From: Balaenoptera acutorostrata
Taxonomy: Eukaryota > Chordata > Mammalia > Artiodactyla > Balaenopteridae
Length of the DNA: 64,000 bases
Assembly (NCBI RefSeq): GCF_949987535.1
Contig: NW_026646029.1
Coordinates: 1,860,001-1,924,000 of the forward strand
Reading direction: 5' to 3'
Part shown: positions 48,770-62,067 of the stretch, piece after piece
Numbering within the stretch: the stretch's first letter is position 1
Layout: each line of letters begins with the position of its first letter
The notes under the pieces: generated by a model
Told to the model about the DNA's origin: nothing
The model's database searches: none
What the model saw: the letters and a program-made list of their open reading frames with translations, nothing else
Made by a program: the position numbers and the translations under genes

Positions 48770-51700
48770 AATGGTCAGTCGACTGGTGTGAGTTGAAAAC
48801 TTTATGTAGATTAGATTGCATGAGTCTAATACTTCCTGAGGTTGAGCTTTTGTCCATTTTCCTGTTTTAAAAAAGAGAGTGAGGAAAACTTACCTCTTCA
48901 TACTACCTTCTTGAAAATTTTGCCTGTTTTGAATTGTTTGTATCCATTCCCTACCTCAGCACAATTTTGAGGGCAGGTGTCCTTTACAGCCCTGAGTCCT
49001 TGTGAATGGTAAGTGACCATTAGCTGTGGGTTAAAAGCTGCTCTTGCGGGATTCGGCCACAAGGCGGCAGCATTTCTCCTTTACCAAATCTGGTTACTAG
49101 GGCAACAGAGCCTTACTGGAAGTGGTGTTCTAGGTTGTAAATTAGAATGGAATGTGCGAGGAAAAAGCCCTTTAAGTTTATGTCTCATTACTTCTTGTTG
49201 GTATTTTTAACTTAATTTTTATTTTTTATCACAGCAAGCTTGATTACAAGGTTTTGTTTGTTCTAGGTGTGCAAGATGGGGTTCTTTCACACATATACAT
49301 ATATCTATTCTTCTTCAGATCCTTGTCCCACGTAGGTTATGACACAATGTTGAGTAGTCTTCTCTTGGTATTGCGTAGGTCTTTGGTGATTATATATTTC
49401 ACATGTGTTTGTATCTCTCTGTTAACCTCAATATGGTAATGTATCCAATCCTCACACCTTTCCATTTGGTGAACCCTAAGTTATTTTAATGAATCTATGA
49501 TAGTGTTTCTCCGTGGAAATATCTCTGTTTGTATCATTTTTTAGGTAACACCTATATGTGATATGATAGGATATGTGTCTTTCGCTTTCTCACTTACTCC
49601 AAGTTGCGTGATTACTTCTAGGCTCATCTATGGTGCTGCAAATGGCATTGTTTCATTTTTTCACTAGCTCATAGTCCATCTGTACAGGTAGCAGTTCTTC
49701 TTTGTCCACCCATCTGTCGGTGGACTTTTTGGTTACTTCCATATCTTGGCTATTGTAATACTATGCCATGCAGATTTGCGTGCCTGTGTCCTTCCAATTC
49801 TGTCTTCTTAGTTTATAGGTCCAGGAATAGGTCTGCTGGATCCTATGGTAGCTCAATGTTTACCTTTTAAAGGCACCTCTATTCTGTTCTCCTTAGTGGC
49901 TCTTTCCAGGTTAGGTCCCACTTAAAGTGGAGGGTATGTATTTCTTCCCAGCACCCTCAGCATTTATTCTTTGTAGTTTTTGCGGATGGTTATTCTGAGT
50001 GGTGTGAGCTGATACCTCTTTGTGGTTCAATTTGCATGTGTCTCATAATGCGTTGAAATTGAGCTTTAAGACATGCCCTTTTTATTTTTCCAGCTGTGAT
50101 TAGAGCTTATTTCTTCAATGTGTTTTCTTAAAGTATGTGTCACCCTTGGCAATATTTTGGCCATTATCTCCCTCAAGACATTTTGAGGGCAGGTTTCATT
50201 TACAGCCCTGCAGTACTTGTTCATATGAAGTGACCATTAGCTCAGGCTTTAAACCTGCTTTTGCAGGTAACGGCCAGAGAGCGGCAGCCTTTCTACGTTC
50301 CCCTTGCTGGTACTAGGGAAACAGACCTACCGGCCAGTGGTGTTCTTCGGTTATAAATTCGAGTGCAATGTGCCCGGATAAACCCACAAATGTTGATGTC
50401 TCCTTGCTTTTGTTTGTTTTTAAATTTAATTTATATTTATTATTAGAGTAATATTCCATTGTGTACGTGGACCACTTCTTCTTGGTGCATTCCTCGGTTG
50501 ATGGACATTTTCATTGCTTCCGAGTGCTGGCTACGGTAAATCTTGCTGGCATACAGGTTTGCCAGCCTGGGACTTTTTGATTCTCATTTTCTCAGGTGAT
50601 AGGCCAAGCAGTGGTTGTGATTGATTGACTGGTAGCTCAATGTTTCCCTTTTCAAACCACCTACATTGTGTTTTCATTAGTGGCTCTTTACATGCCCCCC
50701 CTTACAACCGAGGGTACGCATTTCTCCACCCTCCCTTCACCGTTTATTTTTTGCAGCATTTTTCCTAATGGCCATTCGGACTGCTGTGGGCTGATAGGTT
50801 TTTTTTTTTAATATGGGTATGCATGTCATTAACATTTTTAAAATTCATCATATTCCTACGCCTTTTTCTTTTCTCTTAAAAGAAAAAACCGTGAGTACAA
50901 TATAGCTCTTGAAATTGTCTTCTTCGAAGGTTGCCCTCTTCTGAATTTTTGGGTCGATTTTTGACCCCAGAAATTTTCTGGAGGGCCGGTGTCATTTACA
51001 GAACTGCAAGTTGGTGAAAATTTAGTGACCTTTTGCAGTGGGTTCAAAGCTGCTGTTGTGGGAAACGGCCACAAGGAGGTAGCATTTCTCCATTCCCCAA
51101 TCTGGGTACTAGGGCAACAGAGCCTTTCTGGAAGTCATTGCCCTAGGTTGTAAATTAGAATGGAATTTGCCAGGAGAAATCCCCATAAGTTTATGTCTCA
51201 TTACTTCTTCTTGGTTTTTAAAATTTTTTTAATCTGGGTAAAGTTTAGAATATTGTTTGTCCTAGGTGTACACAATCTGGTCCATGTGTACATTATGCAT
51301 GTCTATTAATGTACAGATCCTCTTCCCATGTAAAATATGACAGTGTTCCGTCGACCTCCCTGGCTATGTGTTCGGTCTTTTTGATACATGTATATAATAT
51401 GTATTTGTATATGTATAGTAACACTGATCTTCATTTCTCAATTCCCCCCTCCTTTCCTTTTAGATGAGCATAGTTTGTTTTCTAAGCCTGTGAGTGTCTT
51501 TCTCTTTGCAAATATGTTCATCTGTGTCAGTTATTAGATAATGCCCTAAGTGATAATATAGGCTATAGGTCTTTTGCTTTCCGACCTGCTTCATGTTTTG
51601 TGATTATCTCCAGGCTCACGTATGGTGCCTCAAAGAGCAGTGCTTCCACGTTTTCCATGGCTCATATTGAATTGTGTACATGGACCACTTCTTCTTGGTG

Positions 51701-53203
51701 CATTCCTCTGTTGATGGACATTTTCGTTGCTTCCAAGTGTTGCCTATGGTAAATATTGCTGGAGTGCAGGATTGCCAGCCTGTGATTTTTGATTTTCATT
51801 TTCTCAGGTGATAGACCCAGCAGTGGGTATGATTGATTGACTGGTATGGTAGCTCAACGTTTACCTTTTCAAGGCACCTGAATTGTGCTTTCATTAGTGG
51901 CTCTTACCACGTCCCCCTTAGAATCGAGGGTACGCCTTTCTCCACAATCACGTCAGCATTTATTGTTTGCAGCATTTTTGTTGATGGCCATTCTGACTGG
52001 TGTGAGCTGATAGGTTTTTGTAATTTGGGTTTACATGTCTGTAAAAATTCCTACAATTCATCATTTTTCCACGCCTTTTTCTTTTCTGTTAAAAGAAAAA
52101 AGAAAAAAAGTGTGAGTATAATATACCTCTTCAAAGTTTCTTTTTGGAAGGTGGCACTCTAGAATTTTTTGGTCGATTTTCGACCTCAGTATTTTTTGGA
52201 GGGCCGGTGTGATTTACAGACCTGCAATTGGTGAATATTTAGTGACCTCTGCAGTGGGATTAAAGCTGCTGTTGTGGGAAACGGCCACTAGGATGCAGCA
52301 TTTCTCCATTCCCAAATCTGGGTACTAGGGCAGCAGAGCCGTTCTGGAAGTTGTTTGCCTAGGTTTTAAATCTGGATGGAATGTGCCAGGAAAACCCCCC
52401 ATAAGTTTATGTCTCATTACTCCTAGTTCGTTGTTTTCATGTTTTCAATTGGGGTAATGGTTAGAATGTTGCTTGTCCAAGGTGTACACACTCTGGTTCA
52501 TCTACATATTCTATATACCTATTTATGTAGAGATCCTCTTCCCGTGTAAATTATTACAGAGTGTTCCGTAATCCTTCCTTGCTATATGGTCGGTCTTTTT
52601 GATATATGTAGATAATATGTATTTGTATACATATGGTAACGCTAATCTTCATTTATCCATCCCCCCCACCTTTCCTTTTAGATAAGCATAGTTTTTTTTA
52701 ATAAGTCTGTGATTGACTTTCTCTGTGGAAATATGTTGATTTGTGTCAGTTCTTAGATAACGCCTATAAGTGATATCATAGGATATAGGACTTTTGCTTT
52801 CCGACTTACCTCATGTTCTGTGATTATCTCCAAGATCATCTATGGTGCCTCGAAGAGCAGTGTTTCATTGTTTTCCATGGCTAGTATTCATTGTGTACAT
52901 GGACCACTTCTTCTTTATCCTTTCATCTGTTGATGGACATTGTGGTTGCTTCACTGTCTTGTCTATTGTGAATAAGGCTGCAGTGCAGCTTTTGCAGCCC
53001 GGGTCTTCTTCATTCTGGTCTTCTCAGGTGAGAGGCCCATGGGTGCGCCTGCTGGATTGAATGGTACCTCAATTTTTCCTTTGAAACGCAGCTCCTTTCT
53101 GTTCTCATTATTGGTAGCTAACCCCTTTACATCTCACCAGCAGCTGGAGGGTACACATTTCTCTAAAAGCTCTTCAGCATTTATTGTTTGTAGACTTTTT
53201 GCC
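48770..53203 (+). repeat. Unit copy 12 (4434 bp)
   Basis: Left half like copy 11. The right half has C at 3480 and G at 4400, both shared with copy 13. Two private changes: A-to-G at unit 4083 (window 52852) and T-to-C at unit 4349 (window 53118). Confidence 0.97.
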
Positions 53204-56200
53204 AATGGTCAGTCGACTGGTGTGAGTTGAAAACTTTTTGTAGATTAGATTGCATGAGTCTAATACTTCCTGAGGTTGAGCTTTTGTCCATTTTCCTGTT
53301 TTAAAAAAGAGAGTGAGGAAAACTTACCTCTTCATACTACCTTCTTGAAAATTTTGCCTGTTTTGAATTGTTTGTATCCATTCCCTACCTCAGCACAATT
53401 TTGAGGGCAGGTGTCCTTTACAGCCCTGAGTCCTTGTGAATGGTAAGTGACCATTAGCTGTGGGTTAAAAGCTGCTCTTGCGGGATTCGGCCACAAGGCG
53501 GCAGCATTTCTCCTTTACCAAATCTGGTTACTAGGGCAACAGAGCCTTACTGGAAGTGGTGTTCTAGGTTGTAAATTAGAATGGAATGTGCGAGGAAAAA
53601 GCCCTTTAAGTTTATGTCTCATTACTTCTTGTTGGTATTTTTAACTTAATTTTTATTTTTTATCACAGCAAGCTTGATTACAAGGTTTTGTTTGTTCTAG
53701 GTGTGCAAGATGGGGTTCTTTCACACATATACATATATCTATTCTTCTTCAGATCCTTGTCCCACGTAGGTTATGACACAATGTTGAGTAGTCTTCTCTT
53801 GGTATTGCGTAGGTCTTTGGTGATTATATATTTCACATGTGTTTGTATCTCTCTGTTAACCTCAATATGGTAATGTATCCAATCCTCACACCTTTCCATT
53901 TGGTGAACCCTAAGTTATTTTAATGAATCTATGATAGTGTTTCTCCGTGGAAATATCTCTGTTTGTATCATTTTTAAGGTAACACCTATATGTGATATGA
54001 TAGGATATGTGTCTTTCGCTTTCTCACTTACTCCAAGTTGCGTGATTACTTCTAGGCTCATCTATGGTGCTGCAAATGGCATTGTTTCATTTTTTCACTA
54101 GCTCATAGTCCATCTGTACAGGTAGCAGTTCTTCTTTGTCCACCCATCTGTCGGTGGACTTTTTGGTTACTTCCATATCTTGGCTATTGTAATACTATGC
54201 CATGCAGATTTGCGTGCCTGTGTCCTTCCAATTCTGTCTTCTTAGTTTATAGGTCCAGGAATAGGTCTGCTGGATCCTATGGTAGCTCAATGTTTACCTT
54301 TTAAAGGCACCTCTATTCTGTTCTCCTTAGTGGCTCTTTCCAGGTTAGGTCCCACTTAAAGTGGAGGGTATGTATTTCTTCCCAGCACCCTCAGCATTTA
54401 TTCTTTGTAGTTTTTGCGGATGGTTATTCTGAGTGGTGTGAGCTGATACCTCTTTGTGGTTGAATTTGCATGTGTCTCATAATGCGTTGAAATTGAGCTT
54501 TAAGACATGCCCTTTTTATTTTTCCAGCTGTGATTAGAGCTTATTTCTTCAATGTGTTTTCTTAAAGTATGTGTCACCCTTGGCAATATTTTGGCCATTA
54601 TCTCCCTCAAGACATTTTGAGGGCAGGTTTCATTTACAGCCCTGCAGTACTTGTTCATATGAAGTGACCATTAGCTCAGGCTTTAAACCTGCTTTTGCAG
54701 GTAACGGCCAGAGAGCGGCAGCCTTTCTACGTTCCCCTTGCTGGTACTAGGGAAACAGACCTACCGGCCAGTGGTGTTCTTCGGTTATAAATTCGAGTGC
54801 AATGTGCCCGGATAAACCCACAAATGTTGATGTCTCCTTGCTTTTGTTTGTTTTTAAATTTAATTTATATTTATTATTAGAGTAATATTCCATTGTGTAC
54901 GTGGACCACTTCTTCTTGGTGCATTCCTCGGTTGATGGACATTTTCATTGCTTCCGAGTGCTGGCTACGGTAAATCTTGCTGGCGTACAGGTTTGCCAGC
55001 CTGGGACTTTTTGATTCTCATTTTCTCAGGTGATAGGCCAAGCAGTGGTTGTGATTGATTGACTGGTAGCTCAATGTTTCCCTTTTCAAACCACCTACAT
55101 TGTGTTTTCATTAGTGGCTCTTTACATGCCCCCCCCTTACAACCGAGGGTACGCATTTCTCCACCCTCCCTTCACCGTTTATTTTTTGCAGCATTTTTCC
55201 TAATGGCCATTCGGACTGCTGTGGGCGGATAGGTTTTTTTTTAATATGGGTATGCATGTCATTAACATTTTTAAAATTCATCATATTCCTACGCCTTTTT
55301 CTTTTCTCTTAAAAGAAAAAACCGTGAGTACAATATAGCTCTTGAAATTGTCTTCTTCGAAGGTTGCCCTCTTCTGAATTTTTGGGTCGATTTTTGACCC
55401 CAGAAATTTTCTGGAGGGCCGGTGTCATTTACAGAACTGCAAGTTGGTGAAAATTTAGTGACCTTTTGCAGTGGGTTCAAAGCTGCTGTTGTGGGAAACG
55501 GCCACAAGGAGGTAGCATTTCTCCATTCCCCAATCTGGGTACTAGGGCAACAGAGCCTTTCTGGAAGTCATTGCCCTAGGTTGTAAATTAGAATGGAATT
55601 TGCCAGGAGAAATCCCCATAAGTTTATGTCTCATTACTTCTTCTTGGTTTTTAAAATTTTTTTAATCTGGGTAAAGTTTAGAATATTGTTTGTCCTAGGT
55701 GTACACAATCTGGTCCATGTGTACATTATGCATGTCTATTAATGTACAGATCCTCTTCCCATGTAAAATATGACAGTGTTCCGTCGACCTCCCTGGCTAT
55801 GTGTTCGGTCTTTTTGATACATGTATATAATATGTATTTGTATATGTATAGTAACACTGATCTTCATTTCTCAATTCCCCCCTCCTTTCCTTTTAGATGA
55901 GCATAGTTTGTTTTCTAAGCCTGTGAGTGTCTTTCTCTTTGCAAATATGTTCATCTGTGTCAGTTATTAGATAATGCCCTAAGTGATAATATAGGCTATA
56001 GGTCTTTTGCTTTCCGACCTGCTTCATGTTTTGTGATTATCTCCAGGCTCACGTATGGTGCCTCAAAGAGCAGTGCTTCCACGTTTTCCATGGCTCATAT
56101 TGAATTGTGTACATGGACCACTTCTTCTTGGTGCATTCCTCTGTTGATGGACATTTTCGTTGCTTCCAAGTGTTGCCTATGGTAAATATTGCTGGAGTGC

Positions 56201-57635
56201 AGGATTGCCAGCCTGTGATTTTTGATTTTCATTTTCTCAGGTGATAGACCCAGCAGTGGGTATGATTGATTGACTGGTATGGTAGCTCAACGTTTACCTT
56301 TTCAAGGCACCTGAATTGTGCTTTCATTAGTGGCTCTTACCACGTCCCCCTTAGAATTGAGGGTACGCCTTTCTCCACAATCACGTCAGCATTTATTGTT
56401 TGCAGCATTTTTGTTGATGGCCATTCTGACTGGTGTGAGCTGATAGGTTTTTGTAATTTGGGTTTACATGTCTGTAAAAATTCCTACAATTCATCATTTT
56501 TCCACGCCTTTTTCTTTTCTGTTAAAAGAAAAAAGAAAAAAAGTGTGAGTATAATATACCTCTTCAAAGTTTCTTTTTGGAAGGTGGCACTCTAGAATTT
56601 TTTGGTCGATTTTCGACCTCAGTATTTTTTGGAGGGCCGGTGTGATTTACAGACCTGCAATTGGTGAATATTTAGTGACCTCTGCAGTGGGATTAAAGCT
56701 GCTGTTGTGGGAAACGGCCACTAGGATGCAGCATTTCTCCATTCCCAAATCTGGGTACTAGGGCAGCAGAGCCGTTCTGGAAGTTGTTTGCCTAGGTTTT
56801 AAATCTGGATGGAATGTGCCAGGAAAACCCCCCATAAGTTTATGTCTCATTACTCCTAGTTCGTTGTTTTCATGTTTTCAATTGGGGTAATGGTTAGAAT
56901 GTTGCTTGTCCAAGGTGTACACACTCTGGTTCATCTACATATTCTATATACCTATTTATGTAGAGATCCTCTTCCCGTGTAAATTATTACAGAGTGTTCC
57001 GTAATCCTTCCTTGCTATATGGTCGGTCTTTTTGATATATGTAGATAATATGTATTTGTATACATATGGTAACGCTAATCTTCATTTATCCATCCCCCCC
57101 ACCTTTCCTTTTAGATAAGCATAGTTTTTTTAATAAGTCTGTGATTGACTTTCTCTGTGGAAATATGTTGATTTGTGTCAGTTCTTAGATAACGCCTATA
57201 AGTGATATCATAGGATATAGGACTTTTGCTTTCCGACTTACCTCATGTTCTGTGATTATCTCCAAGATCATCTATGGTGCCTCAAAGAGCAGTGTTTCAT
57301 TGTTTTCCATGGCTAGTATTCATTGTGTACATGGACCACTTCTTCTTTATCCTTTCATCTGTTGATGGACATTGTGGTTGCTTCACTGTCTTGTCTATTG
57401 TGAATAAGGCTGCAGTGCAGCTTTTGCAGCCCGGGTCTTCTTCATTCTGGTCTTCTCAGGTGAGAGGCCCATGGGTGCGCCTGCTGGATTGAATGGTACC
57501 TCAATTTTTCCTTTGAAACGCAGCTCCTTTCTGTTCTCATTATTGGTAGTTAACCCCTTTACATCTCACCAGCAGCTGGAGGGTACACATTTCTCTAAAA
57601 GCTCTTCAGCATTTATTGTTTGTAGACTTTTTGCC
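53204..57635 (+). repeat. Unit copy 13 (4432 bp)
   Basis: T at unit 35 with A at 548 and 720, G at 1259, the 8-C/9-T linked block and the 7-T run, which together account for the loss of 2 bp. Shares C at 3480 and G at 4400 with copy 12. Private changes: T-to-A at unit 773 (window 53976), and C-to-T at window 56358 (reference unit position 3156). Confidence 0.97.
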
Positions 57636-60600
57636 AATGGTCAGTCGACTGGTGTGAGTTGAAAACTTTTTGTAGATTAGATTGCATGAGTCTAATACTT
57701 CCTGAGGTTGAGCTTTTGTCCATTTTCCTGTTTTAAAAAAGAGAGTGAGGAAAACTTACCTCTTCATACTACCTTCTTGAAAATTTTGCCTGTTTTGAAT
57801 TGTTTGTATCCATTCCCTACCTCAGCACAATTTTGAGGGCAGGTGTCCTTTACAGCCCTGAGTCCTTGTGAATGGTAAGTGACCATTAGCTGTGGGTTAA
57901 AAGCTGCTCTTGCGGGATTCGGCCACAAGGCGGCAGCATTTCTCCTTTACCAAATCTGGTTACTAGGGCAACAGAGCCTTACTGGAAGTGGTGTTCTAGG
58001 TTGTAAATTAGAATGGAATGTGCGAGGAAAAAGCCCTTTAAGTTTATGTCTCATTACTTCTTGTTGGTATTTTTAACTTAATTTTTATTTTTTATCACAG
58101 CAAGCTTGATTACAAGGTTTTGTTTGTTCTAGGTGTGCAAGATGGGGTTCTTTCACACATATACATATATCTATTCTTCTTCAGATCCTTGTCCCACGTA
58201 GGTTATGACACAATGTTGAGTAGTCTTCTCTTGGTATTGCGTAGGTCTTTGGTGATTATATATTTCACATGTGTTTGTATCTCTCTGTTAACCTCAATAT
58301 GGTAATGTATCCAATCCTCACACCTTTCCATTTGGTGAACCCTAAGTTATTTTAATGAATCTATGATAGTGTTTCTCCGTGGAAATATCTCTGTTTGTAT
58401 CATTTTTTAGGTAACACCTATATGTGATATGATAGGATATGTGTCTTTCGCTTTCTCACTTACTCCAAGTTGCGTGATTACTTCTAGGCTCATCTATGGT
58501 GCTGCAAATGGCATTGTTTCATTTTTTCACTAGCTCATAGTCCATCTGTACAGGTAGCAGTTCTTCTTTGTCCACCCATCTGTCGGTGGACTTTTTGGTT
58601 ACTTCCATATCTTGGCTATTGTAATACTATGCCATGCAGATTTGCGTGCCTGTGTCCTTCCAATTCTGTCTTCTTAGTTTATAGGTCCAGGAATAGGTCT
58701 GCTGGATCCTATGGTAGCTCAATGTTTACCTTTTAAAGGCACCTCTATTCTGTTCTCCTTAGTGGCTCTTTCCAGGTTAGGTCCCACTTAAAGTGGAGGG
58801 TATGTATTTCTTCCCAGCACCCTCAGCATTTATTCTTTGTAGTTTTTGCGGATGGTTATTCTGAGTGGTGTGAGCTGATACCTCTTTGTGGTTGAATTTG
58901 CATGTGTCTCATAATGCGTTGAAATTGAGCTTTAAGACATGCCCTTTTTATTTTTCCAGCTGTGATTAGAGCTTATTTCTTCAATGTGTTTTCTTAAAGT
59001 ATGTGTCACCCTTGGCAATATTTTGGCCATTATCTCCCTCAAGACATTTTGAGGGCAGGTTTCATTTACAGCCCTGCAGTACTTGTTCATATGAAGTGAC
59101 CATTAGCTCAGGCTTTAAACCTGCTTTTGCAGGTAACGGCCAGAGAGCGGCAGCCTTTCTACGTTCCCCTTGCTGGTACTAGGGAAACAGACCTACCGGC
59201 CAGTGGTGTTCTTCGGTTATAAATTCGAGTGCAATGTGCCCGGATAAACCCACAAATGTTGATGTCTCCTTGCTTTTGTTTGTTTTTAAATTTAATTTAT
59301 ATTTATTATTAGAGTAATATTCCATTGTGTACGTGGACCACTTCTTCTTGGTGCATTCCTCGGTTGATGGACATTTTCATTGCTTCCGAGTGCTGGCTAC
59401 GGTAAATCTTGCTGGCGTACAGGTTTGCCAGCCTGGGACTTTTTGATTCTCATTTTCTCAGGTGATAGGCCAAGCAGTGGTTGTGATTGATTGACTGGTA
59501 GCTCAATGTTTCCCTTTTCAAACCACCTACATTGTGTTTTCATTAGTGGCTCTTTACATGCCCCCCCCTTACAACCGAGGGTACGCATTTCTCCACCCTC
59601 CCTTCACCGTTTATTTTTTGCAGCATTTTTCCTAATGGCCATTCGGACTGCTGTGGGCGGATAGGTTTTTTTTTAATATGGGTATGCATGTCATTAACAT
59701 TTTTAAAATTCATCATATTCCTACGCCTTTTTCTTTTCTCTTAAAAGAAAAAACCGTGAGTACAATATAGCTCTTGAAATTGTCTTCTTCGAAGGTTGCC
59801 CTCTTCTGAATTTTTGGGTCGATTTTTGACCCCAGAAATTTTCTGGAGGGCCGGTGTCATTTACAGAACTGCAAGTTGGTGAAAATTTAGTGACCTTTTG
59901 CAGTGGGTTCAAAGCTGCTGTTGTGGGAAACGGCCACAAGGAGGTAGCATTTCTCCATTCCCCAATCTGGGTACTAGGGCAACAGAGCCTTTCTGGAAGT
60001 CATTGCCCTAGGTTGTAAATTAGAATGGAATTTGCCAGGAGAAATCCCCATAAGTTTATGTCTCATTACTTCTTCTTGGTTTTTAAAATTTTTTTAATCT
60101 GGGTAAAGTTTAGAATATTGTTTGTCCTAGGTGTACACAATCTGGTCCATGTGTACATTATGCATGTCTATTAATGTACAGATCCTCTTCCCATGTAAAA
60201 TATGACAGTGTTCCGTCGACCTCCCTGGCTATGTGTTCGGTCTTTTTGATACATGTATATAATATGTATTTGTATATGTATAGTAACACTGATCTTCATT
60301 TCTCAATTCCCCCCTCCTTTCCTTTTAGATGAGCATAGTTTGTTTTCTAAGCCTGTGAGTGTCTTTCTCTTTGCAAATATGTTCATCTGTGTCAGTTATT
60401 AGATAATGCCCTAAGTGATAATATAGGCTATAGGTCTTTTGCTTTCCGACCTGCTTCATGTTTTGTGATTATCTCCAGGCTCACGTATGGTGCCTCAAAG
60501 AGCAGTGCTTCCACGTTTTCCATGGCTCATATTGAATTGTGTACATGGACCACTTCTTCTTGGTGCATTCCTCTGTTGATGGACATTTTCGTTGCTTCCA

Positions 60601-62067
60601 AGTGTTGCCTATGGTAAATATTGCTGGAGTGCAGGATTGCCAGCCTGTGATTTTTGATTTTCATTTTCTCAGGTGATAGACCCAGCAGTGGGTATGATTG
60701 ATTGACTGGTATGGTAGCTCAACGTTTACCTTTTCAAGGCACCTGAATTGTGCTTTCATTAGTGGCTCTTACCACGTCCCCCTTAGAATCGAGGGTACGC
60801 CTTTCTCCACAATCACGTCAGCATTTATTGTTTGCAGCATTTTTGTTGATGGCCATTCTGACTGGTGTGAGCTGATAGGTTTTTGTAATTTGGGTTTACA
60901 TGTCTGTAAAAATTCCTACAATTCATCATTTTTCCACGCCTTTTTCTTTTCTGTTAAAAGAAAAAAGAAAAAAAGTGTGAGTATAATATACCTCTTCAAA
61001 GTTTCTTTTTGGAAGGTGGCACTCTAGAATTTTTTGGTCGGTTTTCGACCTCAGTATTTTTTGGAGGGCCGGTGTGATTTACAGACCTGCAATTGGTGAA
61101 TATTTAGTGACCTTTGCAGTGGGATTAAAGCTGCTGTTGTGGGAAACGGCCACTAGGATGCAGCATTTCTCCATTCCCAAATCTGGGTACTAGGGCAGCA
61201 GAGCCGTTCTGGAAGTTGTTTGCCTAGGTTTTAATTCTGGATGGAATGTGCCAGGAAAACCCCCCATAAGTTTATGTCTCATTACTCCTAGTTCGTTGTT
61301 TTCATGTTTTCAATTGGGGTAATGGTTAGAATGTTGCTTGTCCAAGGTGTACACACTCTGGTTCATCTACATATTCTATATACCTATTTATGTAGAGATC
61401 CTCTTCCCGTGTAAATTATTACAGAGTGTTCCGTAATCCTTCCTTGCTATATGGTCGGTCTTTTTGATATATGTAGATAATATGTATTTGTATACATATG
61501 GTAACGCTAATCTTCATTTATCCATCCCCCCCACCTTTCCTTTTAGATAAGCATAGTTTTTTTAATAAGTCTGTGATTGACTTTCTCTGTGGAAATATGT
61601 TGATTTGTGTCAGTTCTTAGATAACGCCTATAAGTGATATCATAGGATATAGGACTTTTGCTTTCCGACTTACCTCATGTTCTGTGATTATCTCCAAGAT
61701 CATCTATGGTGCCTCAAAGAGCAGTGTTTCATTGTTTTCCATGGCTAGTATTCATTGTGTACATGGACCACTTCTTCTTTATCCTTTCATCTGTTGATGG
61801 ACATTGTGGTTGCTTCACTGTCTTGTCTATTGTGAATAAGGCTGCAGTGCAGCTTTTGCAGCCCGGGTCTTCTTCATTCTGGTCTTCTCAGGTGAGAGGC
61901 CCATGGGTGCGCCTGCTGGATTGAATGGTACCTCAATTTTTCCTTTGAAACGCAGCTCCTTTCTGTTCTCATTATTGGTAGTTAACCCCTTTACATCTCA
62001 CCAGCAGCTGGAGGGTACACATTTCTCTAAAACCTCTTCAGCATTTATTGTTTGTAGACTTTTTGCC
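57636..62067 (+). repeat. Unit copy 14 (4432 bp)
   Basis: Left half and length match copy 13 (T at 35, A at 548 and 720, 8-C/9-T block, 7-T run). The right half differs: G at the 3407 site (shared with copy 4), T at 3480, T at 3601 and C at 4400. Confidence 0.97.
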